This document shows, one piece after another, positions 25,578 to 34,172 of a DNA stretch of 64,000 nt. Source of the stretch: Rhodoferax aquaticus (lineage in GTDB: Bacteria > Pseudomonadota > Gammaproteobacteria > Burkholderiales > Burkholderiaceae_C); assembly GCF_006974105.1 (NCBI RefSeq), contig NZ_CP036282.1, positions 4,402,001 through 4,466,000 on the forward strand, written 5' to 3'. Positions within the stretch are counted from its first letter, which is position 1, and every line of letters starts with the position of its first letter. The position numbers and the translations under genes are program-made. The notes below the pieces were generated by a model. It was not told where the DNA came from and did not search any database. It was given only the letters and a program-made list of their open reading frames with translations.

Positions 25578-28500
25578 CTACACCGCTGCGGCGTGAAACA
25601 CCGGCAAGAGCCTGCCAATGGGTTCTGGCTTGTGCAGATGAAAGCCTTGCGCGTAGTCAATGCCCAGCGCTTTGACGCGCGCAAGCACCGTGTCTTTGTC
25701 CACATACTCAGCCACGGTTTTAACGCCGACCACGCGCGCCACATCGACAAAGCAACGCACAGCGGCATCGTCTAGAGGGTCATCCACCAAGTCGGTGATG
25801 AACTGGCCGTCGATCTTGAGGTAATCCACATGCAAGGACTTGAGGTAGCCAAACGACGATGCGCCTGCGCCAAAGTCGTCTAGCGAAATGCGCACGCCAA
25901 AGGCGCGCACCTGCTCAATAAACAGCGCGGCATCCGCCAAGTTGGTGACTGCCGCCGTCTCAGTGATTTCAAAACACAGGCGTTTGCACACCTCGGGGGA
26001 CAGTGCCTGCAACTTCTCGATCACTTGCCGATGAAAGGCACGGTCGCCCACCGACTGGCCCGAGAGGTTGATGCTGAGCGTTTGAATGTTGATGCTGTCT
26101 ACGTGCATTTCCAGCCATGCGATGGCGTTGCGCAAGACCCAGCGGTCAATGCGTGACGCCAAGTTAAAGCGCTCCGCCGCCGGAATGAAAGCACCGGGGC
26201 TGATGATGCCGCCATCAAAGTCTTCCATGCGCAACAGCACCTCGGCGTGCAGGCCGTGGCTTCCCTCGCCCAGGGCGCTGATGCGCTGGGCATAGAGCAC
26301 AAACTTGTCTTCGTCCAGCGCCTGCTCGATGCGGGTGGTCCATTGCATTTCGCCATGGCGCTCGCGCATGGCTTGATCCGTGTCAAACCATGCATGCACC
26401 CGGTTGCGCCCCGCTTCTTTAGCGGCGTAGCACGAGGTGTCGGCTGCCTGCATCACGGCAGCCGTGGTGGCAAACGCGCTGGTGACCGCCACCAAGCCAA
26501 TGCTGGTGCCCACCCGGAAGCGCCGGCCATCGTGCAAGAAACGGAACTCTTCCATGCGGTCGCATATTTGCTGCGCCACGCGCTGGGCCTGTTCGCTGGT
26601 GCAGTGGTCCAAAATCACCCCAAACTCATCGCCCCCCAAGCGGGCCAGCGTGTCACGCGAACGCACGGCGTCGCCCATGAGTTTGCTCACCTGCTGTAGC
26701 AACTGGTCGCCCGCCGTATGGCCGCAGGCGTCATTCACCAACTTGAACTGGTCGAGGTCGATGTACATCAGCGCGTGCGTGCTGCCGTCTTCATGGGTTT
26801 TTTGCAGCAAGCGGCGCAGGCGGGCCTCAAACTCGGCGCGGTTGACCAAGCCTGTCAGCTCATCGTGGGTAGCGCGGTAGCTCATCTCGCCCGACATACG
26901 ACGCTGCTCGGTCACATCATGAAACACCAGCACCACGCCCAATATCTCGCCCGTCTGGCTGCGTATCGGGGCGGCCGAGTCTTCGATGCCAAACTCTTCG
27001 CCATGGCGCGAAATCAGCAACGTGTGATTGGCCAAGCCCACAATCTTGCCTTGCTTTAAGCAGGTGTCCACCGGGTTTTCAGTGGGCATGCGTGTTTCTT
27101 CATTGACGATATGGAAGATCTGCGCCAAAAGGCGGCCACTGGCCTCTGCGCTGCTCCAGCCGGTCATGCGCTCCGCAACGGGGTTGAGCCATGTCACGCG
27201 TCCTTGCCCATCGGTGGTAATGACGGAGTCGCCAATCGACTGCATGGTGACCCGCAAGAGCTCGTTTTGTCGCGCCAACTCGGCTTCCGCATTGCGCTGC
27301 GCACTCACGTCCCAGTTCACCCCCACCATGCGTACCGCCGCACCCAGAGCATCACGCTCAACGAGGGCCGCCGCGCGGATGTAGTGCACGGTCTGGTCCG
27401 CCCAGATGATGCGAAACTCATTGCGGAACTCCGCCTTTCCTGCCAAGGCGTCTTGCAACGCTGTCTCTGCCGCGGCTCTGTCGTCAGGGTGCAGGTGTCG
27501 CGCCCACAGCTCATACGCCCCTGTTTGATCGGTAATCGGCAGCCCGTAGAGCAGGTACATCTCTGGGCTCCACACCAGACTGCCGTCGACCACATTGAAG
27601 TCCCACACCCCAATGCCGCCCGAGTGCGTGGCCAGCTGAAACCGGTTTTTAATATCCGCCACCACTTGCCGTTGGGCATAGCTGGCACTGATGTCTTGAA
27701 ACGCACCGACGATGCGCCTGGGTAGGTTTTTTTCAAACTCCACGCTCCCCACGGCACGCACCCAGATGCGCTCACCCGTGGCTTTGATAAGAGGTAATTC
27801 CAAGTCCCAGTTTTTCCCCAAGGTCATGCCGTCTTGGACCGCTTTTTCAATGACGGGGCGCGCCTCTGGCGCATAAAAGTTAATGGCCTCGGCCAAAGCA
27901 GGGCTATAGCCAGGCTCCACGCCCTGGATACGGCAGGTCTCATCGGACCAGTACACCGTACCCGCAACAATATCGACCTCCCAGCCCCCTACGCCCGCAA
28001 GGCGCCCGGTGCGGTCCAAGAACATTTGGCTTTTGCGCAAGTCTTCGCGCTGTTGCTTGCGCAAGCTAATGTCGTTGCGAATCGAGACGTACTGCTCAAT
28101 GGCACCATCCGCTCCGCGCAGGGGGGCAACGATGCTATCCACCCAGTAGAGCCGACCATCTTTGGCACGGTTACAAATTTCACCCTGCCACGATTCGCCA
28201 CGTTTGAGTGTGCGCCATAAGGCCGTAAAAAATGCCGTGGGATGGGCGTCTGATTTGATGAGCCGGTGGTTCCGCCCGATGAGTTCGGCGCGGCTGTAAC
28301 CACTGATAGCGCAAAACGCGTCATTGACGTTGGTGATGGTGCCGTCAAGGTCAGTAAACGACACGATGCGGTGCTTCCATATCATGGCCAGCAAAGACTC
28401 ATTGACCTGCTTGGCCGCTTCTTTTTCGGTGATGTCTTCCACTGCACCGACAAAGCCCGTGCGCTCCCCGCGTGCATTGAGGATTTGGCGGGCCGTGCTA

Positions 28501-28889
28501 TGCACTACACGCAAGGGGCTGCCCGCTTGCTGCAGCCGAAAGTCCATGGCGAACTCGCGCCCTGCATCGGCACATGCTTGCCAGTGCGCAAACACCTTGG
28601 CCCGGTCCTCCGGATGAATACTCGTGGTCCAGCCCGTGCCCAAGGCTTGCGCGGCGCTTAGCCCGTAAATAGTCTGCCACTGGGCGTTGGTGTACGTACA
28701 GCCACCTTGGGCATCGGTTGCATAAATACCCAAGGGTGACGCCTCGCTCAGCGCACGAAACGTGGCCTCGCTCAAGTCCTGCTGGGGGTCGCGTTGGCTG
28801 CTCTCTACAACCCAGTCCGCAACAGCGGACAAGTCGGCCGATGAAAGCCTGGAAGCGCGCTGTGGTGTATCACCGTCAGATGTCGACAT
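25578..28889 (-). CDS. Soluble multi-PAS GGDEF-EAL protein
   Basis: About 1103 residues with no membrane helix. About five PAS/PAC modules occupy residues 45-690 (for example ASPLGIYATDAQGGCTYTNAQW, DGTITNVNDAFCAISGYSRAELIG, DSVITTDGQGRVTWLNPVAERMTGW), followed by GGDEF with intact RLGGDEFGVIL near 750 and an EAL domain whose signature reads EVLLRM near 877, a common active variant, with INLSGQSVGD, FEITETAAVTN, LDDFGAGASSFGYL and KIDGQF. It likely integrates cytosolic redox or ligand signals into c-di-GMP turnover. It converges with the helicase gene (8 bases) and diverges from the chemotaxis receptor gene. Confidence 0.92.
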   Translation of the reverse strand: MSTSDGDTPQRASRLSSADLSAVADWVVESSQRDPQQDLSEATFRALSEASPLGIYATDAQGGCTYTNAQWQTIYGLSAAQALGTGWTTSIHPEDRAKVFAHWQACADAGREFAMDFRLQQAGSPLRVVHSTARQILNARGERTGFVGAVEDITEKEAAKQVNESLLAMIWKHRIVSFTDLDGTITNVNDAFCAISGYSRAELIGRNHRLIKSDAHPTAFFTALWRTLKRGESWQGEICNRAKDGRLYWVDSIVAPLRGADGAIEQYVSIRNDISLRKQQREDLRKSQMFLDRTGRLAGVGGWEVDIVAGTVYWSDETCRIQGVEPGYSPALAEAINFYAPEARPVIEKAVQDGMTLGKNWDLELPLIKATGERIWVRAVGSVEFEKNLPRRIVGAFQDISASYAQRQVVADIKNRFQLATHSGGIGVWDFNVVDGSLVWSPEMYLLYGLPITDQTGAYELWARHLHPDDRAAAETALQDALAGKAEFRNEFRIIWADQTVHYIRAAALVERDALGAAVRMVGVNWDVSAQRNAEAELARQNELLRVTMQSIGDSVITTDGQGRVTWLNPVAERMTGWSSAEASGRLLAQIFHIVNEETRMPTENPVDTCLKQGKIVGLANHTLLISRHGEEFGIEDSAAPIRSQTGEILGVVLVFHDVTEQRRMSGEMSYRATHDELTGLVNRAEFEARLRRLLQKTHEDGSTHALMYIDLDQFKLVNDACGHTAGDQLLQQVSKLMGDAVRSRDTLARLGGDEFGVILDHCTSEQAQRVAQQICDRMEEFRFLHDGRRFRVGTSIGLVAVTSAFATTAAVMQAADTSCYAAKEAGRNRVHAWFDTDQAMRERHGEMQWTTRIEQALDEDKFVLYAQRISALGEGSHGLHAEVLLRMEDFDGGIISPGAFIPAAERFNLASRIDRWVLRNAIAWLEMHVDSINIQTLSINLSGQSVGDRAFHRQVIEKLQALSPEVCKRLCFEITETAAVTNLADAALFIEQVRAFGVRISLDDFGAGASSFGYLKSLHVDYLKIDGQFITDLVDDPLDDAAVRCFVDVARVVGVKTVAEYVDKDTVLARVKALGIDYAQGFHLHKPEPIGRLLPVFHAAAV

Positions 28890-29112
28890 GCTCCGCCCTG
28901 TCTGTGTTATTGCTCTTCATCGTACAGGAGTTGTGGTTTTCCTGCTACCCGCCAACCCTGTGAAAAACGAAGCCAACGCACCCTAAATTGCTCGCAAATA
29001 TCCGCTATTTCCGCGACGCGATGCCTTTTCAAACGAACGCGCTTACATTAGGATTTGGCGACTTGCACCATCCCGTGCAAGGTTTGCGCTTCCGATGCAA
29101 AGGACTCCCCGC

Positions 29113-30717
29113 ATGAACCAGCTGAAGATTTCCACGCGGCTTACGCTGCTGGTTGCACTACTCTCCGTGATGCTGATCGTCGGTGCGGCCATGGGGCTGT
29201 ATGGCATTACGCAGGCCAACCGCTCGCTGCAAACGGTGTACGAAGACCGCACGGTGCCGCTGGGGCAACTGGCCGAACTCTCACGCACCCACACCCGCAA
29301 CGCCTTGCTGATTGCCAGCTCGCTGGCCGACCCCGCGCCCGATAAGGTGGCGCGCAATATGGCCGAAGTTGCCGTCAACACCAGCAAAGGCAACGCGGAG
29401 TTCGACGCCTACCTTGCCACCTACCTCACAGAAGAAGAGAAAGTGCTGGCCAAAGCCTTTGCCGAGGTACAAGCCAAGTTCCAGACCGAGGGTGTAGACA
29501 AAGCAGTGGCCGCCATCAAGGCCAATGACTTTACCGAAGCGCAGGCGGTAGGCGTGAATGTGGTGGAGCCCATGTCCGAAAAGATCAAAGACGCCTTGAG
29601 CCCCCTGCTCAAGCTGCAACTCGACGTGGCCCACAGTGAGTATGACCACGCGGTGCAGCGCTACGCCCTGATTCGCAACGTGGCCCTTGGCTCCTTGCTG
29701 CTCGGCCTGCCTTTGGCCGGGTGGTTTGCCTTTGTGCTGATTCGCAACCTGTCGCGCGCGCTGGAAGAGGCGGTGCTTGTGGCCGATGCGGTAGCCCTTG
29801 GCGACCTGACGCACACCATCCAAAGTCAAGGCAACGATGAAGTTGCCCGCCTAATGGCAGCTCTGCAGCGCATGGGCGATGCTTTGACCCGCGTGGTGAG
29901 CAATGTGCGCAGTGGCGCTGACAGTGTGGCCAATGCCTCGGCCGAAATTGCGCAAGGCAACAACGATTTGTCGCAACGCACCGAACAGCAGGCCAGCGAG
30001 TTGGAAGAGACGGCATCGTCTATGGAAGAGCTGGGCGCCACCGTCAAGCAAAACGCGGAGGGCGCGCGCCAAGCCAATCAACTCGCGGTGAGCGCCAGCA
30101 CGGTCGCCGTGCAAGGCGGTGCCGTGGTGGCGCAGGTGGTGGACACCATGAAGGGCATTAACGAGGCCTCGCGCAAGATTGCCGACATCATCAGCGTCAT
30201 TGACGGCATTGCGTTTCAAACGAACATCTTGGCGCTCAATGCCGCCGTAGAGGCCGCGCGTGCGGGGGAACAAGGGCGCGGCTTTGCGGTGGTGGCCTCT
30301 GAGGTGCGCTCGCTGGCCGGGCGCTCGGCCGATGCGGCGCGCGAGATCAAAGCGCTCATCAACAACAGCGTAGAGCGCGTGGAGCAAGGCAGCGCCCTGG
30401 TGGACCAAGCGGGCAACACCATGGGCGAGGTGGTGGGAGCGATTAAACGGGTGACCGACATCATGGGCGAGATCAGCGCCGCCAGCCAAGAGCAAGCGAT
30501 GGGTGTGGCCCAGGTGAGCGAGGCCGTGAGCCGCATGGACCAAACCACGCAACAAAACGCGGCCTTGGTAGAGCAAATGGCCGCTGCGGCCAGCAGCCTC
30601 AAAAGCCAGGCCGATGACTTGGTGGGGGATGTGTCCACCTTCAAGCTGCGCGACGATGCGACACGCCCTGGCTTGCCGCGCGCCCCCCAAAGATACCTGG
30701 CTGCCCCCAAGGGTTAG
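29113..30717 (+). CDS. Methyl-accepting chemotaxis protein
   Basis: About 534 residues. First membrane helix ([21 protein letters not shown], residues 8-30), periplasmic four-helix-bundle sensor to about 190, second helix ([24 protein letters not shown]), HAMP, then the methylation helices and hairpin tip ([20 protein letters not shown] then [18 protein letters not shown]). It ends [14 protein letters not shown] without a CheR-tethering pentapeptide. ATG at 29113 fits the sequence better than the in-frame ATG at 29095. No che genes adjoin; it is an orphan receptor. Confidence 0.93.
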   Translation: MNQLKISTRLTLLVALLSVMLIVGAAMGLYGITQANRSLQTVYEDRTVPLGQLAELSRTHTRNALLIASSLADPAPDKVARNMAEVAVNTSKGNAEFDAYLATYLTEEEKVLAKAFAEVQAKFQTEGVDKAVAAIKANDFTEAQAVGVNVVEPMSEKIKDALSPLLKLQLDVAHSEYDHAVQRYALIRNVALGSLLLGLPLAGWFAFVLIRNLSRALEEAVLVADAVALGDLTHTIQSQGNDEVARLMAALQRMGDALTRVVSNVRSGADSVANASAEIAQGNNDLSQRTEQQASELEETASSMEELGATVKQNAEGARQANQLAVSASTVAVQGGAVVAQVVDTMKGINEASRKIADIISVIDGIAFQTNILALNAAVEAARAGEQGRGFAVVASEVRSLAGRSADAAREIKALINNSVERVEQGSALVDQAGNTMGEVVGAIKRVTDIMGEISAASQEQAMGVAQVSEAVSRMDQTTQQNAALVEQMAAAASSLKSQADDLVGDVSTFKLRDDATRPGLPRAPQRYLAAPKG

Positions 30718-30816
30718 TGGCGAACACCTAAGCAGGCCTAGCCCTCACGCGGTATAAATTTGCCTGACGGCGCTTTAGCCGTTGCCGGCCTACCGTTGGA
30801 GCTAGAACTGTCACCC

Positions 30817-31317
30817 ATGCCCCATTCGTCCATCAACATCTTGTTTGTCTCTAGACGCAACACCATTCGCAGCGTGCTGGCGCAGGCGTGCTTGGCCCAC
30901 AGTGGCAAAGGCAGGTTTGCGGCGTACTCGTGCGGCGTACCGGTGGAGGTGCACAAGCAGCCCAATCCAGCTACTTTGGAAGCGCTACGCAAAGCTGGGT
31001 TACCCGTCCCCACACCACTGGGTGTGGGCTGGGACCAGTTCACCAAGCACAGCAGCCCGCGCATGGACTGGGTCATTACCTTGGATGAAGATGTGAAACG
31101 CCTCACCCCCAGCTGGCCCGGCCAGCCGGAGACGGCCTTGTGGAGCTACCCCGACGTGCTGAGCCGCGCCTTTGGCAAAACCGCCATTGATGGCGAGGTG
31201 CTGCAAGTGCTGCACTCGCTGCGCAACCGCATTGAGATTTTGGTGAGCCTGCCTTTGCACGCCGGGGAGCGCGCTGCGCTGCGCGAGGATGTGCGTGACA
31301 TTGGCTACGCCGCCTAA
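30817..31317 (+). CDS. ArsC/low-molecular-weight phosphatase-like protein lacking the catalytic cysteine
   Basis: 166 residues aligning along its length to thioredoxin-type arsenate reductases / LMW protein tyrosine phosphatases: N-terminal INILFVSRRNTIRSVLAQA equals the family VLFLCTGNSARSILAEA, GKGRFAAYSCG equals GRFRAYSAG, and PSWPGQPETALWSYPD equals CPVWPGQPATAHWGVPD. The P-loop nucleophile Cys is Ser12 here (S-x5-R with Arg18 kept), and the later redox cysteines are also missing. It is therefore unlikely to be an active phosphatase or reductase. The start at 30817 (MPHSSIN) is chosen because the preceding residues do not match. Downstream gene msrB converges. Confidence 0.8.
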   Translation: MPHSSINILFVSRRNTIRSVLAQACLAHSGKGRFAAYSCGVPVEVHKQPNPATLEALRKAGLPVPTPLGVGWDQFTKHSSPRMDWVITLDEDVKRLTPSWPGQPETALWSYPDVLSRAFGKTAIDGEVLQVLHSLRNRIEILVSLPLHAGERAALREDVRDIGYAA

Positions 31318-31344
31318 GCTGCCTCGCTAAGCACCTACGCATCT

Positions 31345-31815
31345 CTACGCGGGCACAAACTTCAGCGCCACACCGTTGTTGCAATAGCGCTTGCCGCTGG
31401 GCGCGGGGCCGTCGTCAAACACATGGCCTTGGTGGCCGCCGCAGCGGGCGCAGTGGTATTCGGTGCGGGGCAAGACCATCTTGAAGTCCACCTTGGTGTC
31501 CACCGCCTTAGGCAGCGTGGCAAAAAAGCTGGGCCAGCCGGTGCCGCTGTCGTACTTCATCTCTGAGCTAAACAGAGGCAAGTCGCAACCCGCGCAGTGG
31601 AATGTGCCTTTGCGCTTCTCGGTGTTCAAGGGGCTGGTGCCCGCGCGCTCGGTGGCCTCTTGGCGCAACACGGCAAACTGGGGCGCTGTGAGCCGCTGCT
31701 TCCACTGCGCCTCGGTGAGTACCAGCACGTCCAGGCGCGGCGCGTCTGCGGCGCCCGCCACGTAGGGGCTTAAACCTAAGGCGCCTAAAAGAGAGAAGAG
31801 TTGACGTCTACGCAT
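31345..31815 (-). CDS. msrB: Peptide-methionine (R)-S-oxide reductase, exported
   Basis: Reduces methionine R-sulfoxide in proteins. The MsrB domain has both zinc CxxC pairs (CAGCDLPLF and CARCGGHQGHVF), the SGTGWPSF motif and the catalytic cysteine in RYCNNGVALKF. A twin-arginine-like signal, MRRRQLFSLLGALGLSPYVAGAADA, precedes it, so it probably repairs periplasmic proteins. Start at 31815 gives about 156 residues; the longer open frame to 31896 adds nothing recognisable. Confidence 0.93.
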   Translation of the reverse strand: MRRRQLFSLLGALGLSPYVAGAADAPRLDVLVLTEAQWKQRLTAPQFAVLRQEATERAGTSPLNTEKRKGTFHCAGCDLPLFSSEMKYDSGTGWPSFFATLPKAVDTKVDFKMVLPRTEYHCARCGGHQGHVFDDGPAPSGKRYCNNGVALKFVPA

Positions 31816-31922
31816 GGGGACCGCTCCAAGTGGTGAAGATATGCACTTGGTCGGCGCATGCGCTGTAGTCTTACACGCCATCCGCTTCAGCAGCACGCGT
31901 GACGGTGGCTCGACTGCTGGCG

Positions 31923-32138
31923 CTAACGCACCGTTTGCAGCGCCACCTCAGCCGGTTCAAAGAACAGGCAGGCGCGCTCAAAGCGCTGCACCTCATCCAC
32001 CGCGTACCGAATCTGCCCACCCACTTTGGTAAAGCAGGGGCCCACACCCACCGAGCGGGCCATGGCAATGGACGCCTCCGTGCGGCCCCAGCGTGCCGCC
32101 AATTCTTGGGTCGATAGCAACTGTGCAGGGTGGTTCAT
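31923..32138 (-). CDS. Small AlpA/excisionase-like helix-turn-helix protein
   Basis: 71 residues: LLSTQELAARWGRTEASIAM then GVGPCFTKVGGQIRYAVDEVQRF, the HTH_17 (excisionase/MerR-like) pattern of helix, turn helix and winged GxIRY. AAGGAG at 32145-32150 on the minus strand lies just upstream of the ATG, an excellent ribosome site, so the gene is real. Such proteins act as excisionases or regulators of mobile elements, but no integrase or phage gene adjoins. Function is open. Confidence 0.75.
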   Translation of the reverse strand: MNHPAQLLSTQELAARWGRTEASIAMARSVGVGPCFTKVGGQIRYAVDEVQRFERACLFFEPAEVALQTVR

Positions 32139-32251
32139 GGTGCGCTCCTTGGGGAATGGTCTCTTGCCTTCTTTATCGGCAAGCGCGCCTCAAAGTGGAG
32201 ACATGTTGTGCGCGGCCCTTAGACAAGTCGCACAGAGACTGCGAGAGATGC

Positions 32252-32300
32252 TATGTTTGTAATAGCTACCCTCGCAATAGGGACGGGCGCTCCAGGCGAA
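32252..32300 (+). repeat. Dispersed repeat copy
   Basis: GTTTGTAATAGCTACCCTCG then AATAGGGACGGGCGCTCC, the same pattern as the copies at 1621, 8370, 9559 and 22021, upstream of the TfoX-like gene. Confidence 0.55.
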
Positions 32301-32339
32301 TTTTCCTTACACACCCAGCGCAAAAATTTATACTGCACC

Positions 32340-32681
32340 ATGCCAACCGTTCCCCACCTAGCACCCGACACCGCTACCTTGGCGGCATTGGCAAACCTGG
32401 GCCCCAAGTCCGCGCAGATGCTGGCTGCCGCGGGCATTACCCACGTGGCACAACTGCAAGGGCTGGGCGCGGTGGCGGCCTATGCCCAAGTGAAGCGCCA
32501 TGACGCACGCGCCAGTGTGAACTTGCTATGGGCTTTGGAAGGTGCACTCACGGGTTTGCATTGGCAGGTGGTGGCACGCGAACACCGCACCAGCCTGCTG
32601 CTGGCGCTTGAGGCGCACATGGCGCAGTCACCCGCACAGCAAGCCCCTAGAGGCAAAGCGACGCCCAAACGCAGACGCTAG
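32340..32681 (+). CDS. TfoX/Sxy C-terminal domain protein
   Basis: 113 residues composed almost wholly of a TfoX C-terminal domain (LANLGPKSAQMLAAAGITHV, LQGLGAVAAYAQVKRH, SVNLLWALEGALTGLHWQVV), followed by a basic tail (PRGKATPKRRR). The N-terminal TfoX half is absent, as in many stand-alone members. In Haemophilus and E. coli TfoX/Sxy promotes competence gene expression; for lone C-terminal domains, whose helix-hairpin-helix-like fold suggests nucleic acid or protein binding, the role is unknown. ATG at 32340 is chosen. Confidence 0.82.
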   Translation: MPTVPHLAPDTATLAALANLGPKSAQMLAAAGITHVAQLQGLGAVAAYAQVKRHDARASVNLLWALEGALTGLHWQVVAREHRTSLLLALEAHMAQSPAQQAPRGKATPKRRR

Positions 32682-32688
32682 TCTGGTG

Positions 32689-33132
32689 CTACAGCGCCCA
32701 CTCCAGCGTCAAATGCAAGGTGGTGGTGACTTTGATGCCTGGCAGCAAGGCCACGCGTACCCGGGTCTTATCAAACGCTTTGAAGCTCACGCTGGGCGCT
32801 ACCAACGGGGCAATGCCGTTGTGCACCCACTGCGAGTCGTAGTAGCCGTCGATCACGCCTACGGTGAGAGCCACCGTGTCGGCCCACGCAACGGGCGCTT
32901 TAGTCTCCAAGGTGTAGGCCACATAGCGTGAGTCTTTGTCCACGCTGTTGTGCAAGGCGCCTACCGACCACGGGCCATAGCGCAGGTACAGCCCCGGGTT
33001 GAAGTTTTTGAACTCGCCTGCGTCATGGTAAGAACCGACATGCACCCCCACCGCCCAGGGGCCGTGTTGCGCTAGCGAGGCACTGGCCAGCAAAGGCATG
33101 AGCAGAGCCATGGCAAGGTTTCTAACAGGCAT
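32689..33132 (-). CDS. Small exported, probably beta-barrel protein of unknown function
   Basis: 147 residues with a signal peptide (LAMALLMPLLASASLAQ). The mature part alternates short amphipathic strands (WAVGVHVGSYHD, GLYLRYGPWSVGALHNS, VALTVGVIDGYY, RVRVALLPGIK, TTTLHLTLEWAL) and ends in a hydrophobic-aromatic strand, as outer-membrane barrels do. I do not recognise a named family. Start at 33132. It follows the response-regulator gene on the same strand with about 70 bases between. Confidence 0.65.
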   Translation of the reverse strand: MPVRNLAMALLMPLLASASLAQHGPWAVGVHVGSYHDAGEFKNFNPGLYLRYGPWSVGALHNSVDKDSRYVAYTLETKAPVAWADTVALTVGVIDGYYDSQWVHNGIAPLVAPSVSFKAFDKTRVRVALLPGIKVTTTLHLTLEWAL

Positions 33133-33200
33133 GGATTCGGTTCCTTCTGGCAATTGAGCGGTACGCCCATTATTCGAAAAACCCCTCACGCTTAAAGCGT

Positions 33201-34172
33201 TTAAAGCACGCCTCCAAGGGCCTTATTTCGCCCCGCGACCTTGGCCGCATACAAATGGCCATCGGCCTTGCGCATCAAGTCTTCTAAGCTCGGTGGCGTG
33301 GGCTCCTGCGCGGCAGCATGCGGCACCACGCTGGTCAGTTCCGCGGGTTTGGCGCACGCGCCAATGCTGATCGTGATGACGGGGGCCACCAGCGAGTCCG
33401 AGTGGGGAATACTGAGGTCCATCACCGACTGGCCCACCGCGTGGGCCAGTTGCATAGCGCCTTCTAGGTCGGTGTTGGGCAAGAGGCACACAAACTCTTC
33501 GCCCCCATAGCGCGCAGCCATGTCGGCGGGCCTTTTGAGGCTGCTTTGGATGCAGCAGGCCACCAAGCGCAGGCATTTGTCACCCTCTTGGTGGCCGTAG
33601 CGGTCGTTGTAGCGCTTAAAAAAGTCGACATCCAGCATCAGCACACTCAAAGGGGTTTTTTCGCGCAGCGAGCGCTCCCACTCGGCTTTGAGCTGTTCGT
33701 CAAAGTGGCGGCGGTTGCAAATGCCGGTCAGGCCGTCTAAGTAGGCCCAGCTGCGCAATAGGTCGGCCTGCGCCTTGAGGGTGAGCTGGGTTTTGACCCG
33801 GGCGCGCACGATGTTGGGGTTAAAGGGTTTAGAGATAAAGTCCACCGCGCCCAGTTCCAAGCCCCGCGTCTCAGACGCTTCGTCACGGTGGGCGGTGACA
33901 AATATCACCGGGATATCGCGGGTAAGTGGGTCTGCGCGCAGCCGCTCACACACTTCAAACCCATCCATGCCCGGCATTTCTACATCCAAGAGCACCAAAT
34001 CAGGCTGCTTGCTGGCACACACACTCAAGGCTTGCTCGCCCCGTGTGGCCATGAATATTTGGTACCCATCGGCAAACACCTGGTGCAAGGCTTGGACGTT
34101 GATAGGCTGATCGTCCACGATCAGGATTTTGGGCTTAATCGCGGGTGCGCTGATGGGCATGGTGTGGCTCAT
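33201..34172 (-). CDS. Response regulator diguanylate cyclase (REC-GGDEF)
   Basis: 323 residues. N-terminal receiver (KILIVDDQPINVQAL, phospho-Asp in LVLLDVEMPGMDGFE, VIFVTAHRDEAS, lysine in FISKPFNP) and C-terminal GGDEF domain with signature ARYGGEEFVCLLP near residue 220 and LDVDFFKRYNDRYGHQEGD. It makes c-di-GMP when phosphorylated. Its ATG overlaps the TGA of the hybrid kinase gene by four bases (34169-34172), so the kinase is its probable partner. Confidence 0.94.
   Translation of the reverse strand: MSHTMPISAPAIKPKILIVDDQPINVQALHQVFADGYQIFMATRGEQALSVCASKQPDLVLLDVEMPGMDGFEVCERLRADPLTRDIPVIFVTAHRDEASETRGLELGAVDFISKPFNPNIVRARVKTQLTLKAQADLLRSWAYLDGLTGICNRRHFDEQLKAEWERSLREKTPLSVLMLDVDFFKRYNDRYGHQEGDKCLRLVACCIQSSLKRPADMAARYGGEEFVCLLPNTDLEGAMQLAHAVGQSVMDLSIPHSDSLVAPVITISIGACAKPAELTSVVPHAAAQEPTPPSLEDLMRKADGHLYAAKVAGRNKALGGVL

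Noticed and set aside
31816..32340. Possible prophage or integrative element near the AlpA-like gene
   Set aside because: No integrase, attachment duplication or phage gene is visible; neighbours are ordinary chromosomal genes.
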